From: Piezodorus guildinii
Taxonomy: Eukaryota > Arthropoda > Insecta > Hemiptera > Pentatomidae
Reading direction: 5' to 3'
Assembly (NCBI GenBank): GCA_023052935.1
Contig: CM041293.1
Location: 55,044,725-55,108,724 of the forward strand
DNA length: 64,000 nucleotides
In this document: piece by piece, positions 1 through 10,671 of the stretch
Layout: each line of letters begins with the position of its first letter
Position numbering within the stretch: position 1 is the first letter of the stretch
Position numbers and translations under genes: made by a program
Notes under the pieces: generated by a model
The model's input: the letters and a program-made list of their open reading frames with translations, nothing else
Told to the model about the DNA's origin: nothing
The model's database searches: none

Positions 1-2
1 CA

Positions 3-2933
3 GGAAAAAGAAAAATACGAATGGTGATTGATTACAGGAAATTAAATCGAGAAACAACCCCGGATAAATTCCCCATTCCTAATATTGAAGACCTTTTAGG
101 CAAATTAGGAAAAGCGACGATATTTACAGCAATGGACCTTTGCTCAGGCTTCCATCAAATAAAAGTCGAAGAAAGTTCTATCCCAAAAACAGCATTTTCT
201 ACAGATCAAGGCCACTTTGAATTCCTTCGCATGCCATTTGGACTCAGTAATGCCCCAGCAACGTTTCAAAGAGCCATGAATATCATTTTTTCAGATTCTA
301 TTAACGTTTTAGTCTATATGGACGATATTATAATTTTTTCTGAAAATTACAAAGATCATTGGAAACATTTAGAAGAAACTCTTAAAAAGTTAGAAAAACA
401 TAACTTAAAGATTCAGCTCGATAAGACAGAATTTTGCAAGAAAGAATTGTTATTCCTCGGACATATTATCAGCGAACGCGGCATAGAACCTAATCCAGAA
501 AAGATAAAAGCAGTAAAAGATTTTAAACTCCCTAAAAATGAAAAAGAAATTAAAAGCTTTTTAGGATTAACTGGTTTCTATAGGAAAATGATACCAAATT
601 ACGCAAAGATAGCTTCCCCATTAACGAGATGTCTTCGAAAAGATCAAAAAGAAATCAAACCAGAGTTATATGAAAACGCTTTTGAGAAATTGAAACAACT
701 TGTATGTAGTAGCCCCATTTTGCAAATTCCAGATTTCAATCAGGACTTTTTCTTAACAACTGACGCAAGTAATTTCGCCATTGGTGCAGTATTAGCACAG
801 AAGAAAGATGGAAAAGAACTCCCTGTATGTTTTGCATCCAGAACACTTAATAAAGCAGAACAAAATTACTCAACAACGGAAAAGGAATGTTTAGCCATTA
901 TTTGGGCTTGCAATCATTTTCGACCCTACTTATACGGTAGAAAATTTTTCATATATTCAGATCACAAACCTTTAGAATATTTAAGAACGTGTAAAACACA
1001 GAACGCCAGATTAATTAGATGGAAATTATTGTTAGAAGATTTCGAATATGACATAAAATACATTGAAGGAAAGGCTAATAAAGTCGCCGATCATTTATCC
1101 CGTTACCCTATTGAAGAAAGGAAATTAAAAGAACCAGAATTTGATATTTTTCATACAGAAAATTCTCCTAATAACTATTCACAAGAAATCGTAGATTTAT
1201 TACAAGAAATGGGAATAGAAGAAACCCAAGAAGAAGCTAACAATGAAAACTTAGAAGGAATTAATAATGATGAAAACATAGAAGAAAATAATAATGGTGA
1301 ACACCAAGAAATAATTCAAGATGATATATCTTCTTTAGCAACGCAGCACTCCACAGAATCCTCCGATAACAGAATCTTAATAGTTGATGATAAATCTAGA
1401 CCAGTAAATGTTGAGAAAAATCAAATAATAATAAAAAAGGGACACGCGAAAATTCAACGCGAAACAATATTCAATAATAAGCAAAGAACAACAATTGAAT
1501 TTACTTGCCCTTATCATGAAAAAGATTTTGAAATAGAAGAAAAACTTTTAGAAATCTTAAGACCAAATATAACTTACGGCATATACTGCTCACCCATATC
1601 AGATTCTATAGAAAGTGAAAATAATTGGTATAATGCATTATTTAATAAAGTTGCATCACTCATTAGAGAAAAATTTCCCACAAATAGAATTAAAAGATAT
1701 TATAAACTATTGCCAGATGTAAAGAACACGGAAGACCAGAAATTACTTATCCTTGATTATCATATCGCCAAGACATGCCACAGAGGTATAAATGAAACAT
1801 ATTTAGTTTTGAAAACCAAATTTTATTGGCCCAATATGAAAGATCATATCACAGAAATTATAAACAAATGTGACACATGTGGAAAAGGCAAATACGATAG
1901 AAGACCTATAAAACAAAAATTTAAAATTACTCCCACACCTGAGAAACCCTTTACAGATTTAATGATTGATACCTTACACATGAGTAATTATTACATTTAT
2001 TTAATAGTAGATACTTTTTCCAAAAGAATATTTTCTTATTACGCAACGAGTTATAATGCCATAGAAAGCATGAAAGTATTGAAAAAATATTTAGCATATT
2101 TTCCAAAACCCCAAAAAATATCATGTGACAACGGAAGAGAATTCGACAATAACTTGTTTAAAGATTTTCTAAACTACTTAAATATTGAATTACATTATAC
2201 TACCCCCAATCACCCTAACTCTCTTGGATTGCTTAATCGAGCAAGCTCTTCGTTATTAGAAATTTTAAGACTTATAAACATAGAAAACAAAGATGATAAA
2301 GAGGAAGATAAGTTAGAGCAAGCAACGACAGCATATAATAATTCCCTTAATCAAGATCTTAAAATGACCCCTAACGAAATAACTTTCGGTATCACTAATG
2401 AAACTTATAATGAATCCCCGGAAATAAAAGAATATCTTGTTCATGAGTACCATCGGAAAATGAAGCAGCTTTTCGAAATAACTAAGAAAGGTATAGAACA
2501 AAATAAAGAGAGAAAAATAGGCAAGTTAAATGAAAATAGAGAAGACATAGAAATCCCGGAAGATGTGTATATAAAGAGACAACAGAAAAAGAAAATAGAT
2601 CCTAAATACGAAAAAGGAAAGTATGTTGATAAAAGATTTCAAAATAGAAATAAAGGTAGAAAGAAAAAACTCCACCCTGATCAAGTCAAACGACCGAAAA
2701 AGGTCACTAAGAAAAATAAATCAAATAATAATAATAATAAACCTAGTACAAGTCAAAAAAACCCAGAAATAACTGATGAAGATATTGAGAATGTCATAAA
2801 AGAAATAGAAACGTCTAATGTTACAGGAGTCAGCCAAGATGACTTTGAGTTCGACGACGAATTGTTTCAAGTATCTTCTGATCGCAGCGCTTACGGTTCA
2901 GATACAGACCCTGCTAATACAAGATTTATCTGA
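3..2933 (+). CDS. pol: Pol polyprotein (RT-RNase H-integrase) of errantivirus-like element, 5' partial
   Basis: The frame is open from base 3, so the Met at base 21 is internal and the true start lies off the window. Residues counted from that Met: the RT palm carries Asp39 (FTAMD) and the YMDD box at 99-102. RNase H carries Asp248 (TTDAS), Glu288 (EKE), Asp314 (SDHKP) and Asp357 (ADHLS). An acidic, Asn-rich linker lies at about 400-450. The integrase zinc finger has His581, His587, Cys617 and Cys620, and the core has Asp650 and Asp703. The third catalytic position, 35 residues after Asp703, is Asn739 where the family has Glu. The basic C-terminal tail ends beyond the start of the overlapping env frame. 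The protein would copy the element RNA to DNA and integrate it. The frame is otherwise intact over 970 codons, so this is a fairly young copy, but the Asn suggests integrase is not catalytic here. Confidence 0.93.
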   Translation, partial: GKRKIRMVIDYRKLNRETTPDKFPIPNIEDLLGKLGKATIFTAMDLCSGFHQIKVEESSIPKTAFSTDQGHFEFLRMPFGLSNAPATFQRAMNIIFSDSINVLVYMDDIIIFSENYKDHWKHLEETLKKLEKHNLKIQLDKTEFCKKELLFLGHIISERGIEPNPEKIKAVKDFKLPKNEKEIKSFLGLTGFYRKMIPNYAKIASPLTRCLRKDQKEIKPELYENAFEKLKQLVCSSPILQIPDFNQDFFLTTDASNFAIGAVLAQKKDGKELPVCFASRTLNKAEQNYSTTEKECLAIIWACNHFRPYLYGRKFFIYSDHKPLEYLRTCKTQNARLIRWKLLLEDFEYDIKYIEGKANKVADHLSRYPIEERKLKEPEFDIFHTENSPNNYSQEIVDLLQEMGIEETQEEANNENLEGINNDENIEENNNGEHQEIIQDDISSLATQHSTESSDNRILIVDDKSRPVNVEKNQIIIKKGHAKIQRETIFNNKQRTTIEFTCPYHEKDFEIEEKLLEILRPNITYGIYCSPISDSIESENNWYNALFNKVASLIREKFPTNRIKRYYKLLPDVKNTEDQKLLILDYHIAKTCHRGINETYLVLKTKFYWPNMKDHITEIINKCDTCGKGKYDRRPIKQKFKITPTPEKPFTDLMIDTLHMSNYYIYLIVDTFSKRIFSYYATSYNAIESMKVLKKYLAYFPKPQKISCDNGREFDNNLFKDFLNYLNIELHYTTPNHPNSLGLLNRASSSLLEILRLINIENKDDKEEDKLEQATTAYNNSLNQDLKMTPNEITFGITNETYNESPEIKEYLVHEYHRKMKQLFEITKKGIEQNKERKIGKLNENREDIEIPEDVYIKRQQKKKIDPKYEKGKYVDKRFQNRNKGRKKKLHPDQVKRPKKVTKKNKSNNNNNKPSTSQKNPEITDEDIENVIKEIETSNVTGVSQDDFEFDDELFQVSSDRSAYGSDTDPANTRFI

Positions 2934-4455
2934 CGGACCAGGAGCATCCATCGTACAAATTAATCCATCTTTTATAATTGAAGATTGGTACACATTTTTA
3001 CATTATAAGAATCTTACAAATTTAACAAGAGAAATTCAAACCCTTAAGATTAGCATTGACGTATTAACAATTAGTAATGAATATAAAACTTTGCATAATA
3101 TTATTGAACAAAAATATAACAAGATATTAGAAAAAATTAATCATATTGTAAATATAAATCGGAATAACCGATCAAAAAGAGGTTTAATTAACGGACTAGG
3201 CAATGCTATTAGTTGGCTCACCGGCAATATGGACGCCGATGACAAAGAAAAGTATGATAATATTTTAAATAAAATCGAGAGAAATATGTATCACATAGAG
3301 CATAATGAAAATGTTAGATTAGGATTAAATAAAGAATTAACATCTAAACTTAATAAAGAAATAATTGTTTTAAATAAATATAAGGATAGTATAGAAAAAA
3401 TAAATAATTTTACAGATTTAGCTCTTACTAAGTTAATGTATCATGATTTATTAGCCGTATTAGATTTAGTAGAAAATCAATTAAATGATATAGAATTTTC
3501 CTTAGAACAATGTAAATTAGGAATTACCCATCCAAGCATATTAACGACTAGAGAACTAGAACAATTAAACATACCGTTCGGAGAACCAATCACAGAAAAT
3601 GTAGAATTAAACTGGTTACTTAGCTCCACATTTTGTTCCCTATCAGATACAGGATTAATTTATTATTTTATTAAAATCCCTTTGAAATCATTGCCAAAAA
3701 CAACTTATTATGCTATGTCATATCCAGTTACAAGGAATAATAAAGTCATTACTCTAAAGATTAAAGAACAACTAATCATTAGATTTAAAAATTCGTTTTA
3801 CAATGGAAATTGTATTAAATTCAATAATCATCATTACTGTAAAGACATGATAGAGATTAAGGACAAATGTATTTTAGAATTATGTAAGAATATAGAATTA
3901 AATGATTGTAAAGCTGTAGAAATAAGAACAAACCCTATAATCAAACTTATACCCACATTACACCAATATTTAACCTTTAATATTAGCAATGTAACAACTA
4001 GTGTAACAAACACACAAATGTATCATCTACCATCTACTAGCCTCCTTAATCTTAATGAAAATGAGAAATTTGTAAATATAAATGTACACATTTCTTATGT
4101 TGACAATGTAAATATTCCTTTTATTTCCTATCATTCTGTTAATAATAAAACTATTGTATCAACAAATTTTACTTTTGAGGAATTACAACAAATAGACTTA
4201 AGTAATATAGAAATAGAAGAATTAGAACCTTATGATATAACTGTATCCCAATTTATTTCTTATATATTTTATGTAATATGTTTATATCTTTTATGCTATA
4301 ATCTTTATCGTCAGTATTGTAAACTGGAATTACTGTGTTCTAATCCTTCAAATGATAATCCAAGTACCCATCCTCAACCACCTGAATGTTTTGATGGCAG
4401 AGCCAGAGCTTGGTTTCAATATTTACAGAATAGACAAACCGTCCCAAATCCTTAA
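2818..4455 (+). CDS. env: Env-like (F-type) glycoprotein of errantivirus-like element
   Basis: This 545-codon ORF overlaps the end of pol by 116 nt in another frame. That is the usual errantivirus layout, where env is made from a spliced RNA, so the first Met here may not be the real start. Visible features are a hydrophobic N-terminal stretch at about 18-34 that could be a signal peptide, a furin-type RSKR site at 118-121 followed by a Gly-rich fusion-peptide-like segment (RGLINGLGNAISW), many N-glycosylation sequons (for example NLT, NFT, NVT), Cys residues in the C-terminal half, a transmembrane segment at about 478-497, and a 45-residue cytoplasmic tail. The RxKRG plus Gly-rich layout is typical of insect errantivirus env proteins, which are related to baculovirus F proteins. 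No internal stop is seen. Function in this copy is inferred only. Confidence 0.85.
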   Translation: MLQESAKMTLSSTTNCFKYLLIAALTVQIQTLLIQDLSDGPGASIVQINPSFIIEDWYTFLHYKNLTNLTREIQTLKISIDVLTISNEYKTLHNIIEQKYNKILEKINHIVNINRNNRSKRGLINGLGNAISWLTGNMDADDKEKYDNILNKIERNMYHIEHNENVRLGLNKELTSKLNKEIIVLNKYKDSIEKINNFTDLALTKLMYHDLLAVLDLVENQLNDIEFSLEQCKLGITHPSILTTRELEQLNIPFGEPITENVELNWLLSSTFCSLSDTGLIYYFIKIPLKSLPKTTYYAMSYPVTRNNKVITLKIKEQLIIRFKNSFYNGNCIKFNNHHYCKDMIEIKDKCILELCKNIELNDCKAVEIRTNPIIKLIPTLHQYLTFNISNVTTSVTNTQMYHLPSTSLLNLNENEKFVNINVHISYVDNVNIPFISYHSVNNKTIVSTNFTFEELQQIDLSNIEIEELEPYDITVSQFISYIFYVICLYLLCYNLYRQYCKLELLCSNPSNDNPSTHPQPPECFDGRARAWFQYLQNRQTVPNP

Positions 4456-4495
4456 ATTTAGAGTTCAGTGGGCTTCACTCTCATAAGGACGGAGG

Positions 4496-4795
4496 AGTCA
4501 CGCCACCATGAGGCCATAGTGCACCTGCAGATCACACCATATTCCTTGAATCTTATTCAGCAGTCCTATTAACCTATATATACCCTGTCCCTTCTCCCAG
4601 GGAACAGACACACACACTCTCTCTTCAAGTCCTCGCAGTAATTACGGTACGTAATCTATGTCAGATCTAGTATAGCCATATTGTTATTATCAAGATTGTC
4701 ATTATTGTCTTTTAAAGTGTTATTATCGATATTTTGTAACTTTTGAATAAATAAAATATTTTTTTTTTACAATAACGAGCACGAACACCAAAATT
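4496..4795 (+). repeat. 3' LTR of the errantivirus-like element
   Basis: It begins AGTCACG after a purine-rich tract (AAGGACGGAGG, 4485-4495) that would serve as polypurine tract, and ends ACCAAAATT. AG...TT ends are common in errantiviruses. It holds a TATA-like box (4575-4582) and an AATAAA signal near 4746-4755. The boundaries are inferred because the 5' LTR is not in the window. Confidence 0.6.
4575..4582 (+). promoter_or_regulatory. TATA-like box in 3' LTR
   Basis: TATATATA lies about 80 bp into the LTR and about 165 bp before the AATAAA signal, consistent with a U3 promoter. Confidence 0.4.
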
Positions 4796-4884
4796 AAGTA
4801 ACCCTTCCAGTCAGTAGATTTCGGTGAAAATATGGAATGAGATCGCAGATGAATTGTGGTCTTAAATTTGAATTTCTATTTTTA

Positions 4885-6312
4885 GATTATCCTATTAGAA
4901 AGATTCTATTAATTTGATTAGGTTATTTAGGAACATTCTCTTTTAATTATTCATTTAACATAATTAACGTTTCGGGGCTTAAACGCCTTATTTTCAAAAT
5001 TTTTATTCATCCACAAATAACAATTTAAAATTAAATTAATTTAAACATTCAACAACAATGAATATCACAATTAATTTATTCATAATCACACTATAATAAA
5101 TTAAAACAGTGGCATATCTCTACTTACTAGGGGTGAGCATAATCGAATGACGATTATCAGATCATTCGATTATCTCAATCATTCGAATTAATCGATTATC
5201 GGATTAATCGGTTTAGAGGAACGAATGATCATTCGAAATGAATTTCATAACGATAATCGAAGGATTATTAGGGGTTGGGATAGCTGAAAGACCTTCTTTT
5301 TTTTCTTCTTTTTTTTTAATTAATCGATCATTTATCGTTTATCTCTTTAATCTGTTTTGAGAAACGACTGATCTTTCGAACTGAGTATTTTAATGATGAT
5401 CGAGGGATTATAAAGGGTATGGGACAATGGAATGTTTTTTTTTTCTTCATCCCATAAATTTTATGGATATTTACATCTAGGCTGAGTAAGCTCAGCAACC
5501 ATAGGGAAGGGAATTGTGCAATATTGTCTTTCAGAATGCATATTAATCATTCGATTATTTAAATCATCGAAGTCCGATCATTCGATTATACCCACCCCTA
5601 CACTACTTACATAAAAACATCTCCTAATAATGTCAAATTTTTCGACTCTTTATTTAATTTAATAATGATCAAAACGGAATTTATGGAATTGGGATTTTGG
5701 AATGAATTTACATAACTAAAAAGTTAAATAATATAGTAAATTATAAATTGGATTCAAAGAAAATAAGCTATAAATATGCCGATATAATTAAAAAATTACA
5801 TTTTTGACTTAAAACAATAAATAATAGATAATAGTCATAACCTCCAACCATAAGTAATGTTTTGATGTTAGTATTTTGATATTTAAATATATATGCATTG
5901 GTATAAAGGTTGGCGAGTGGGAGTAAGTTTCAAACTTCAGTATACTCCTGGCCTTGTGTTAAACGTTGTAATAGAATATGGATATGTAAAAAATAATAAA
6001 ATTGTAACAATTAATAGATAAAAAATTGAGAAAAATGAAATGACCTTTATTAAATTAAATAAGGAATTTAAAAATTTGACAATATTAGGAGATGTTTTTT
6101 TGTAAGTAGAGATATAATACTGTTTTAATTTATTATAGTGTGACTATGAATTAATTAATTGTTATATTTATTGTTGTTCAATGTTTAAATTAATTTAATG
6201 AATAAAAAAATCTGAAGATGATGCGTATAAGCCCCGAAACGTTAATTATGTGTAATGAAGAATAAATGAATGATTATTAAAAGAAAAAAATGTTCCTAAA
6301 TAACCTAATTAT
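4885..6312. mobile_element. Long inverted-repeat (foldback) element inside R1
   Basis: About 210-bp imperfect inverted arms (about 4915-5125 and 6085-6305) share TAGGTTATTTAGGAACATT and AACGTTTCGGGGCTTA with their complements. TGAATTT occurs on both sides in R1 and is a likely target duplication. No transposase ORF. The right arm carries CTGAAGATG...CCGAAAC, a motif seen again in two other insertions of this window. Confidence 0.65.
5127..5603. mobile_element. hAT-like MITE nested in the foldback element
   Basis: Terminal inverted repeats AGGGGTGRGYATAATCGA are at both ends. CTACTTAC flanks the insert on both sides (two extra bases on the right), fitting an 8-bp hAT duplication. The empty site can be read from the opposite arm of the host foldback. 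Non-coding. Confidence 0.7.
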
Positions 6313-6500
6313 AAATGAATTTTCAGTTTCGTGCGACTTTTTACTTTTCACACTCACACTCATTCAGAACTTTTTATGCAACTTGGTTATTTGGATTCAG
6401 AGGACACTAAAGGTGTGTTTCCTTTGAAAATTGGAATTCAACAATTTTCACAATCGCAATACTTTCCTTACTATGTATTTCGTATATAGTTAAGTGGAAT

Positions 6501-7376
6501 TAAAAGAAGAGATTGAAGCATTATTATGTTGAAAGAATGTTTATTAATACTTTTTTAGTGTTTGTAAGAATTAAATTTTGAAAAAATTCTAATTAATTTT
6601 ATAAGTAGAGGTTGGTTGATCTGCCCCCCAACTTCTCATATTCTATCTACAGTTGAGAATAATTTCATCACTCAAAATAATTTTATTTATAGAAGAAATA
6701 TCAAGAACTTAATCCAACATATGATTATGTCTGCTTGTAAAAGAATAAAAAATCAGATATTTTCGTTGTTGAAACTTGTGATTTCACACTGTTAAAAAGC
6801 CAAGCTTAAGTGATATTTATATTGAACTCTATTGTGCAAAAATTAATTTACCTAATGAATCTATTCTGAATTTGGTGGTATTTACTTTATTTGACTAGCA
6901 TTATTATGAAATTAAAAAAATTGACCATATAGGATTTGGTGTCAAGTCTTGACGGTCGAAAATTAAATACCTTTTTTTTCATATAAATTAATATTTCTAA
7001 TTAACCAATGTCAAAAGATACACAAACTAATCAGGACATAGCTTCTACCATTGAAGAACTTACAAAATCAATATAAACAGCCATAAACAACAACACATCT
7101 CAATTTACATATAGGAAATCTCATGGCAACAAAATTGCCAAGTCATATTCGACCCTTATTTTCTTAAAAACGCAGAGCTAGAGCGAAGTGGCATAGAACC
7201 AGATACCCATCGGACAAAACCCATTACAGTAAACTGACTTACAAACTCAAGACAGAAATAAAAAAACTTAATTTTTCTCCATATACATCTTCCATCACTG
7301 TTCTTACTATTATATAGGTGATATATCAAGAATAGAATTATAAAAAAAAAAAAATTATCCTTTATCATTATTATAT
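6501..7376. other. AT-rich intergenic sequence, nothing recognised
   Basis: No ORF of note and no clear repeat end. The short frames here look random. Confidence 0.4.
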
Positions 7377-7525
7377 CAGGGGTACTCACTACCTTTGCTA
7401 TAGAATGCTATTTGTGTTATTTTGCTAAACCCGTCGAGTTTCTACAGTTATTTCCTGTATAAAATTGATAGGTTTAGCACAATAGCACAAATAGCATGCT
7501 ATAGCAAACGTAGTGAGTACCCCTA
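7377..7525. mobile_element. hAT-like MITE, about 149 bp
   Basis: Inverted terminal repeats of about 53 bp begin CAGGGGTACTCACTAC and differ at a few positions. The CAGGGGT end is hAT-like. Flanks are AT-rich so the duplication is not resolved. Confidence 0.75.
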
Positions 7526-7913
7526 ATATTATTATCATATGTTAAATTTCATTGATTCTTTGTATGGTAGTATTAAGAATATATATAATAAAAAAAAAAA
7601 AAAATTAAAAAGATATGAAGATCTTTTACTATTTTCGTTCCGGACGGCGATATATCGTACTATTATGTCGACAACGATAAAAAAAAAAAAAAAATTGCCT
7701 AAATCACATAACAGGAAAATTAAAAATTAAAGGATTTAAAACACCTGTGATTTCTTATAAGAATGTTCTTTTAGAATAATTACGATAAATTAAATTAAGC
7801 TGTTTCCTTATTCTTATTTAAGTTATGTATTTTGCTTTTCTTAATTATTTGAAACACTATGTCTTCATACACAGAGGGTTTTAAATTTAAATATTTTAAT
7901 TATATCTATTGAA
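7526..7913. other. AT-rich spacer with poly(A) runs
   Basis: Runs of A near 7590-7605 and 7679-7694 lie in low-complexity sequence. No gene or repeat end recognised. Confidence 0.4.
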
Positions 7914-8505
7914 CTCTGGTCCGCGCAACACGGGACTTTCTCATCCCTCCGTTATTTATATCAACTTAAGAATTTTTAAACAAATTTAGAAACAGAGATA
8001 AATTTTAAAGAATTATTTACATTGGATTTAAAAAAAAAACAAAAAAACATTTATTTTATTGAATAATCTATTATATTATTATCTACGACAGTTAGTTTGT
8101 TTTATCGGCTATACATCACTCTCCTCTAATTTTTAAGGGCATTTAAGCCCGTCCAATCCTACATCGATAAAGCAAGTTTAATCAAAATCGTTTGAGCCGT
8201 TTTTGAGAAAATCGTAAAAAAGTGTAGAATTCATGGTACTAAGTAGCCCTTCCAGTCAGTCGATTTTTATAAAAAATGAGCTGCTACGTCTCGGGAGTTA
8301 GGTTGTCTTAAATATTAAAATTGAGTTTCATACTACGTTTCATTTTCGTGCTGGACTTGTCACAAACAATCGGGCACATAGACCTATTTGCGGGACTTGG
8401 CCATTTGGACTCAGAGGACCCTAAAACATGTATTTCCGTCGAAAACTGGAATTCGAACATTTTCTCGATCGCAATTACCTATATATTTCATATATTTTAT
8501 TTTAT
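7914..8505 (+). repeat. R1 copy, forward, internally deleted
   Basis: Starts TCTGGTCCGCGCAACACGGGA (diverged R1 end), then the AACATTTATTTTATTG, CATCACTCTC, GGGCATTTAAGCCC and ACATCGATAAAGC blocks, then the end block with GGAATTCGAACATTTTC and CGCAATTACC. Confidence 0.7.
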
Positions 8506-9264
8506 TTTACAAGTAAAAAAGCGTCTTAAATCAAGCATAAAAATTTTTAAAACGTTTATACTATTTTATTTTTAATTTAATATTTTTTTTTTTTTAAGGA
8601 GATATTTATGCATTAAGATTTAAATAGGTTAAATAAAATATAAACACTACTATTTTAAAATAATTCTGTTCAAATTAAAGTAATTACATCGCTCGTTAAT
8701 TGACAGGGGTCTCATAAATGCCTAGTTATATTATTATATGAGAAAGATTTAGAAAAAATGTTATCTTATACACAAGGTTTTAAAAGGTAATATAAAGTCA
8801 ATAATAGGGAATAAACATATTACTGATTAACTATTTAATATAGTTATGTTATTTAATCTAAATCATATGTTTTCAATGAAAATGTATACACGTTTTTTTA
8901 AAAGCATCTTCAAATATTTCTTAAATTGAAGTATATATAATAGTATTTAAATTGATTTAAACATTCGAGGTAAGTGAAAGTCGTGTGTTGCCTGCACCAG
9001 ACTTTTACCTCTACGTTTATTTAAAAATTCAAAAAAACTATTCAAATTGATTTTAACCCCGGAGGTACGTGAAAGTAGTGTGTTGCGCGCACCAGATTTT
9101 CTAAATTTTATATGTCTCATATTTGTTAAATATCACTAAATAAGTCTAATGTATGTAAATATCACTAAATAATGTCAGGCCGACTGGACGTTTAATGTTA
9201 ACAGTTTAATAACTCTTAAGGGCACAATGTTGTATGTGACACAATGTCACAGAATAATAAAAAA
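8506..9264. repeat. R1 terminal sub-repeats in tandem
   Basis: Two R1-type ends follow each other (8968-9000 and 9061-9095), each GAGGTAMGTGAAAGT then GTGTTGC and GCACCAGA, about 93 bp apart. The rest is AT-rich with no recognised feature. Confidence 0.5.
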
Positions 9265-10035
9265 TCTGGTGCGGGCAACACACGACAAATTGAATTTCTA
9301 TAGAAACATGTGTTTTATTAAAAAATCTATTTTATTATTATCTAAAATAATCAGTTAGTTTTATCTTCATCTCATCACTCTCTATTAACTTCTAAAAGCT
9401 TGTGTATGAGATGTATTTTTTCTAAAATCATTAGCTTTCCAACGGTATATCATACATGTATATTACTGCTCTTATGTTCAAAAACGAAAAATTGCATTAA
9501 AAAAATATTTTTTCTGTTTTCTCCTTTAGTTGGGTATCGAATTTATTCAATTTATATATTTACCTGTTTTTCATCAGCGTTAACAAGATAATCTAGTTAT
9601 TATTATTGAATCTACAAAATTAAAGGTACTTTAGAAGAAGAAAATTTAAAATATCGGCATTTAAGCCCTGTCAGGCCATATTTATCCAAATAAAAGCTAC
9701 ATGATATTAAAGCCCATTAAATTTTACATCGATATAGCGAGTTTAATCAAAATCGTCGGAACCGTTTTCGAGAAAATCGAGAAAAAAAAAAAAAAAATGC
9801 ATGGTATAAAGTGCCTTTTCTGGTAAGCTCATTTTGATGAAAAAAGTTTTGTCACGTCTCGGGCGTATAGTTGTCTTAAATATGAAATTTCAGTTCCATA
9901 GGACTTACCGTTTCCGCCCGGGAGTCACCACACACACACACACCCTAAAACGTGTATTTCCGTTGAAAACTGGAATTCAAAAATTTTCACGATCGCAATA
10001 CTTCCCCTTACTATATATAGTAAGTGAAAGTAAAA
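9265..10035 (+). repeat. R1 copy, forward, nearly complete
   Basis: Runs from TCTGGTGCGGGCAACACACGA to the hairpin end CTTACTATATATAGTAAG and AAGTGAAAGT. It serves as a reference copy. The ORF at 9834-10100 recurs in reverse at 12991-13233 and is a by-product of the repeat, not a gene. Confidence 0.8.
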
Positions 10036-10671
10036 TTAGTTTTATTTCTTTTTTCATCTCATCTATTGTTCTTTACAATTATAGAGGAATTTTCACGTGA
10101 ATGTGTCTTTCAGCTGGAGTCTATTACCTTCCTCAAAGTTTTTATTATTTTTTATTACTAGAAAATGATCATTTCTATTAATGTCAGACATATAGCGAAG
10201 GTTATTTATTATTACTTTTTAAAATGAATTTCGGTTATAAAATCCGTATTTAAATAAATGTTTATAGAGATATAAAAAGTTTTATCCCTGGAGTTGAAAG
10301 CGGTGATATACTGGCTAATAATTAAACTGGGAATTGTAAAGGAGACTGCTATAACAAGAGCAAAACGAATGCAGGCGCCCTTGGTACCTCTGAGGACTGG
10401 ATTCAGTCACGACGGCCCCGTCTTCTCTCAGTCTTCATTTTATACCCTTCTTATAACTCCAATTTATTTTGGTGTTTCCCATCTACATCTTGTTCCGGAT
10501 AGCTATGCCTCTTCCGGTTATTGGACGAAGTCTAGATACCTATAATAATACTTCGCCATTCTGTCGACTAAGTAACATTTTCGAGATTTTCGCACTTTTT
10601 TCTAAGTAAATTGCCTTCCGAGAACGTTAAAAAAATTATGTCGATAATTTTTTTTATTTTAAATTCCATTT
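10036..10671. other. Spacer with a less AT-rich segment of unknown origin
   Basis: 10290-10560 is visibly richer in GC than its surroundings and holds an 83-codon frame (10294-10545) that I do not recognise. It may be an old insertion. No start context or homology supports a gene. Confidence 0.35.

Larger units (their letters stand above)
1..4795 (+). mobile_element. Errantivirus-like Ty3/gypsy retroelement, 5' truncated by the window edge
   Basis: The order pol, overlapping env-like ORF, then a non-coding stretch with promoter and poly(A) signals fits the 3' two thirds of an env-bearing gypsy element. The 5' LTR, gag and protease lie off the left edge. The 3' flank (from 4796, AAGTAACCCTTCCAG) matches the interior of dispersed family R1 (compare 8240-8262), so the element is inserted in an R1 copy. 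The flanking AAGT is a possible 4-bp target duplication that cannot be checked without the left end. Confidence 0.88.
4796..6500 (+). repeat. R1 dispersed repeat, forward, 3' half, split by an inverted-repeat element
   Basis: 4796-4884 and 6313-6500 together read as R1: the AAGTRACCCTTCCAG block, GTCTTAAATATGAA, TTTCAGTTTCGTGCGAC, and the ATTGGAATTC...CGCAATACTTTCC end. The errantivirus sits at its left edge and the element at about 4885-6312 interrupts it. Confidence 0.7.

Noticed and set aside
9834..10100. ORF beginning MMKKVLSRLGRIV, found again at 12991-13233 on the other strand
   Set aside because: Both lie in R1 copies in opposite orientation. The frame follows the repeat and breaks in other copies.
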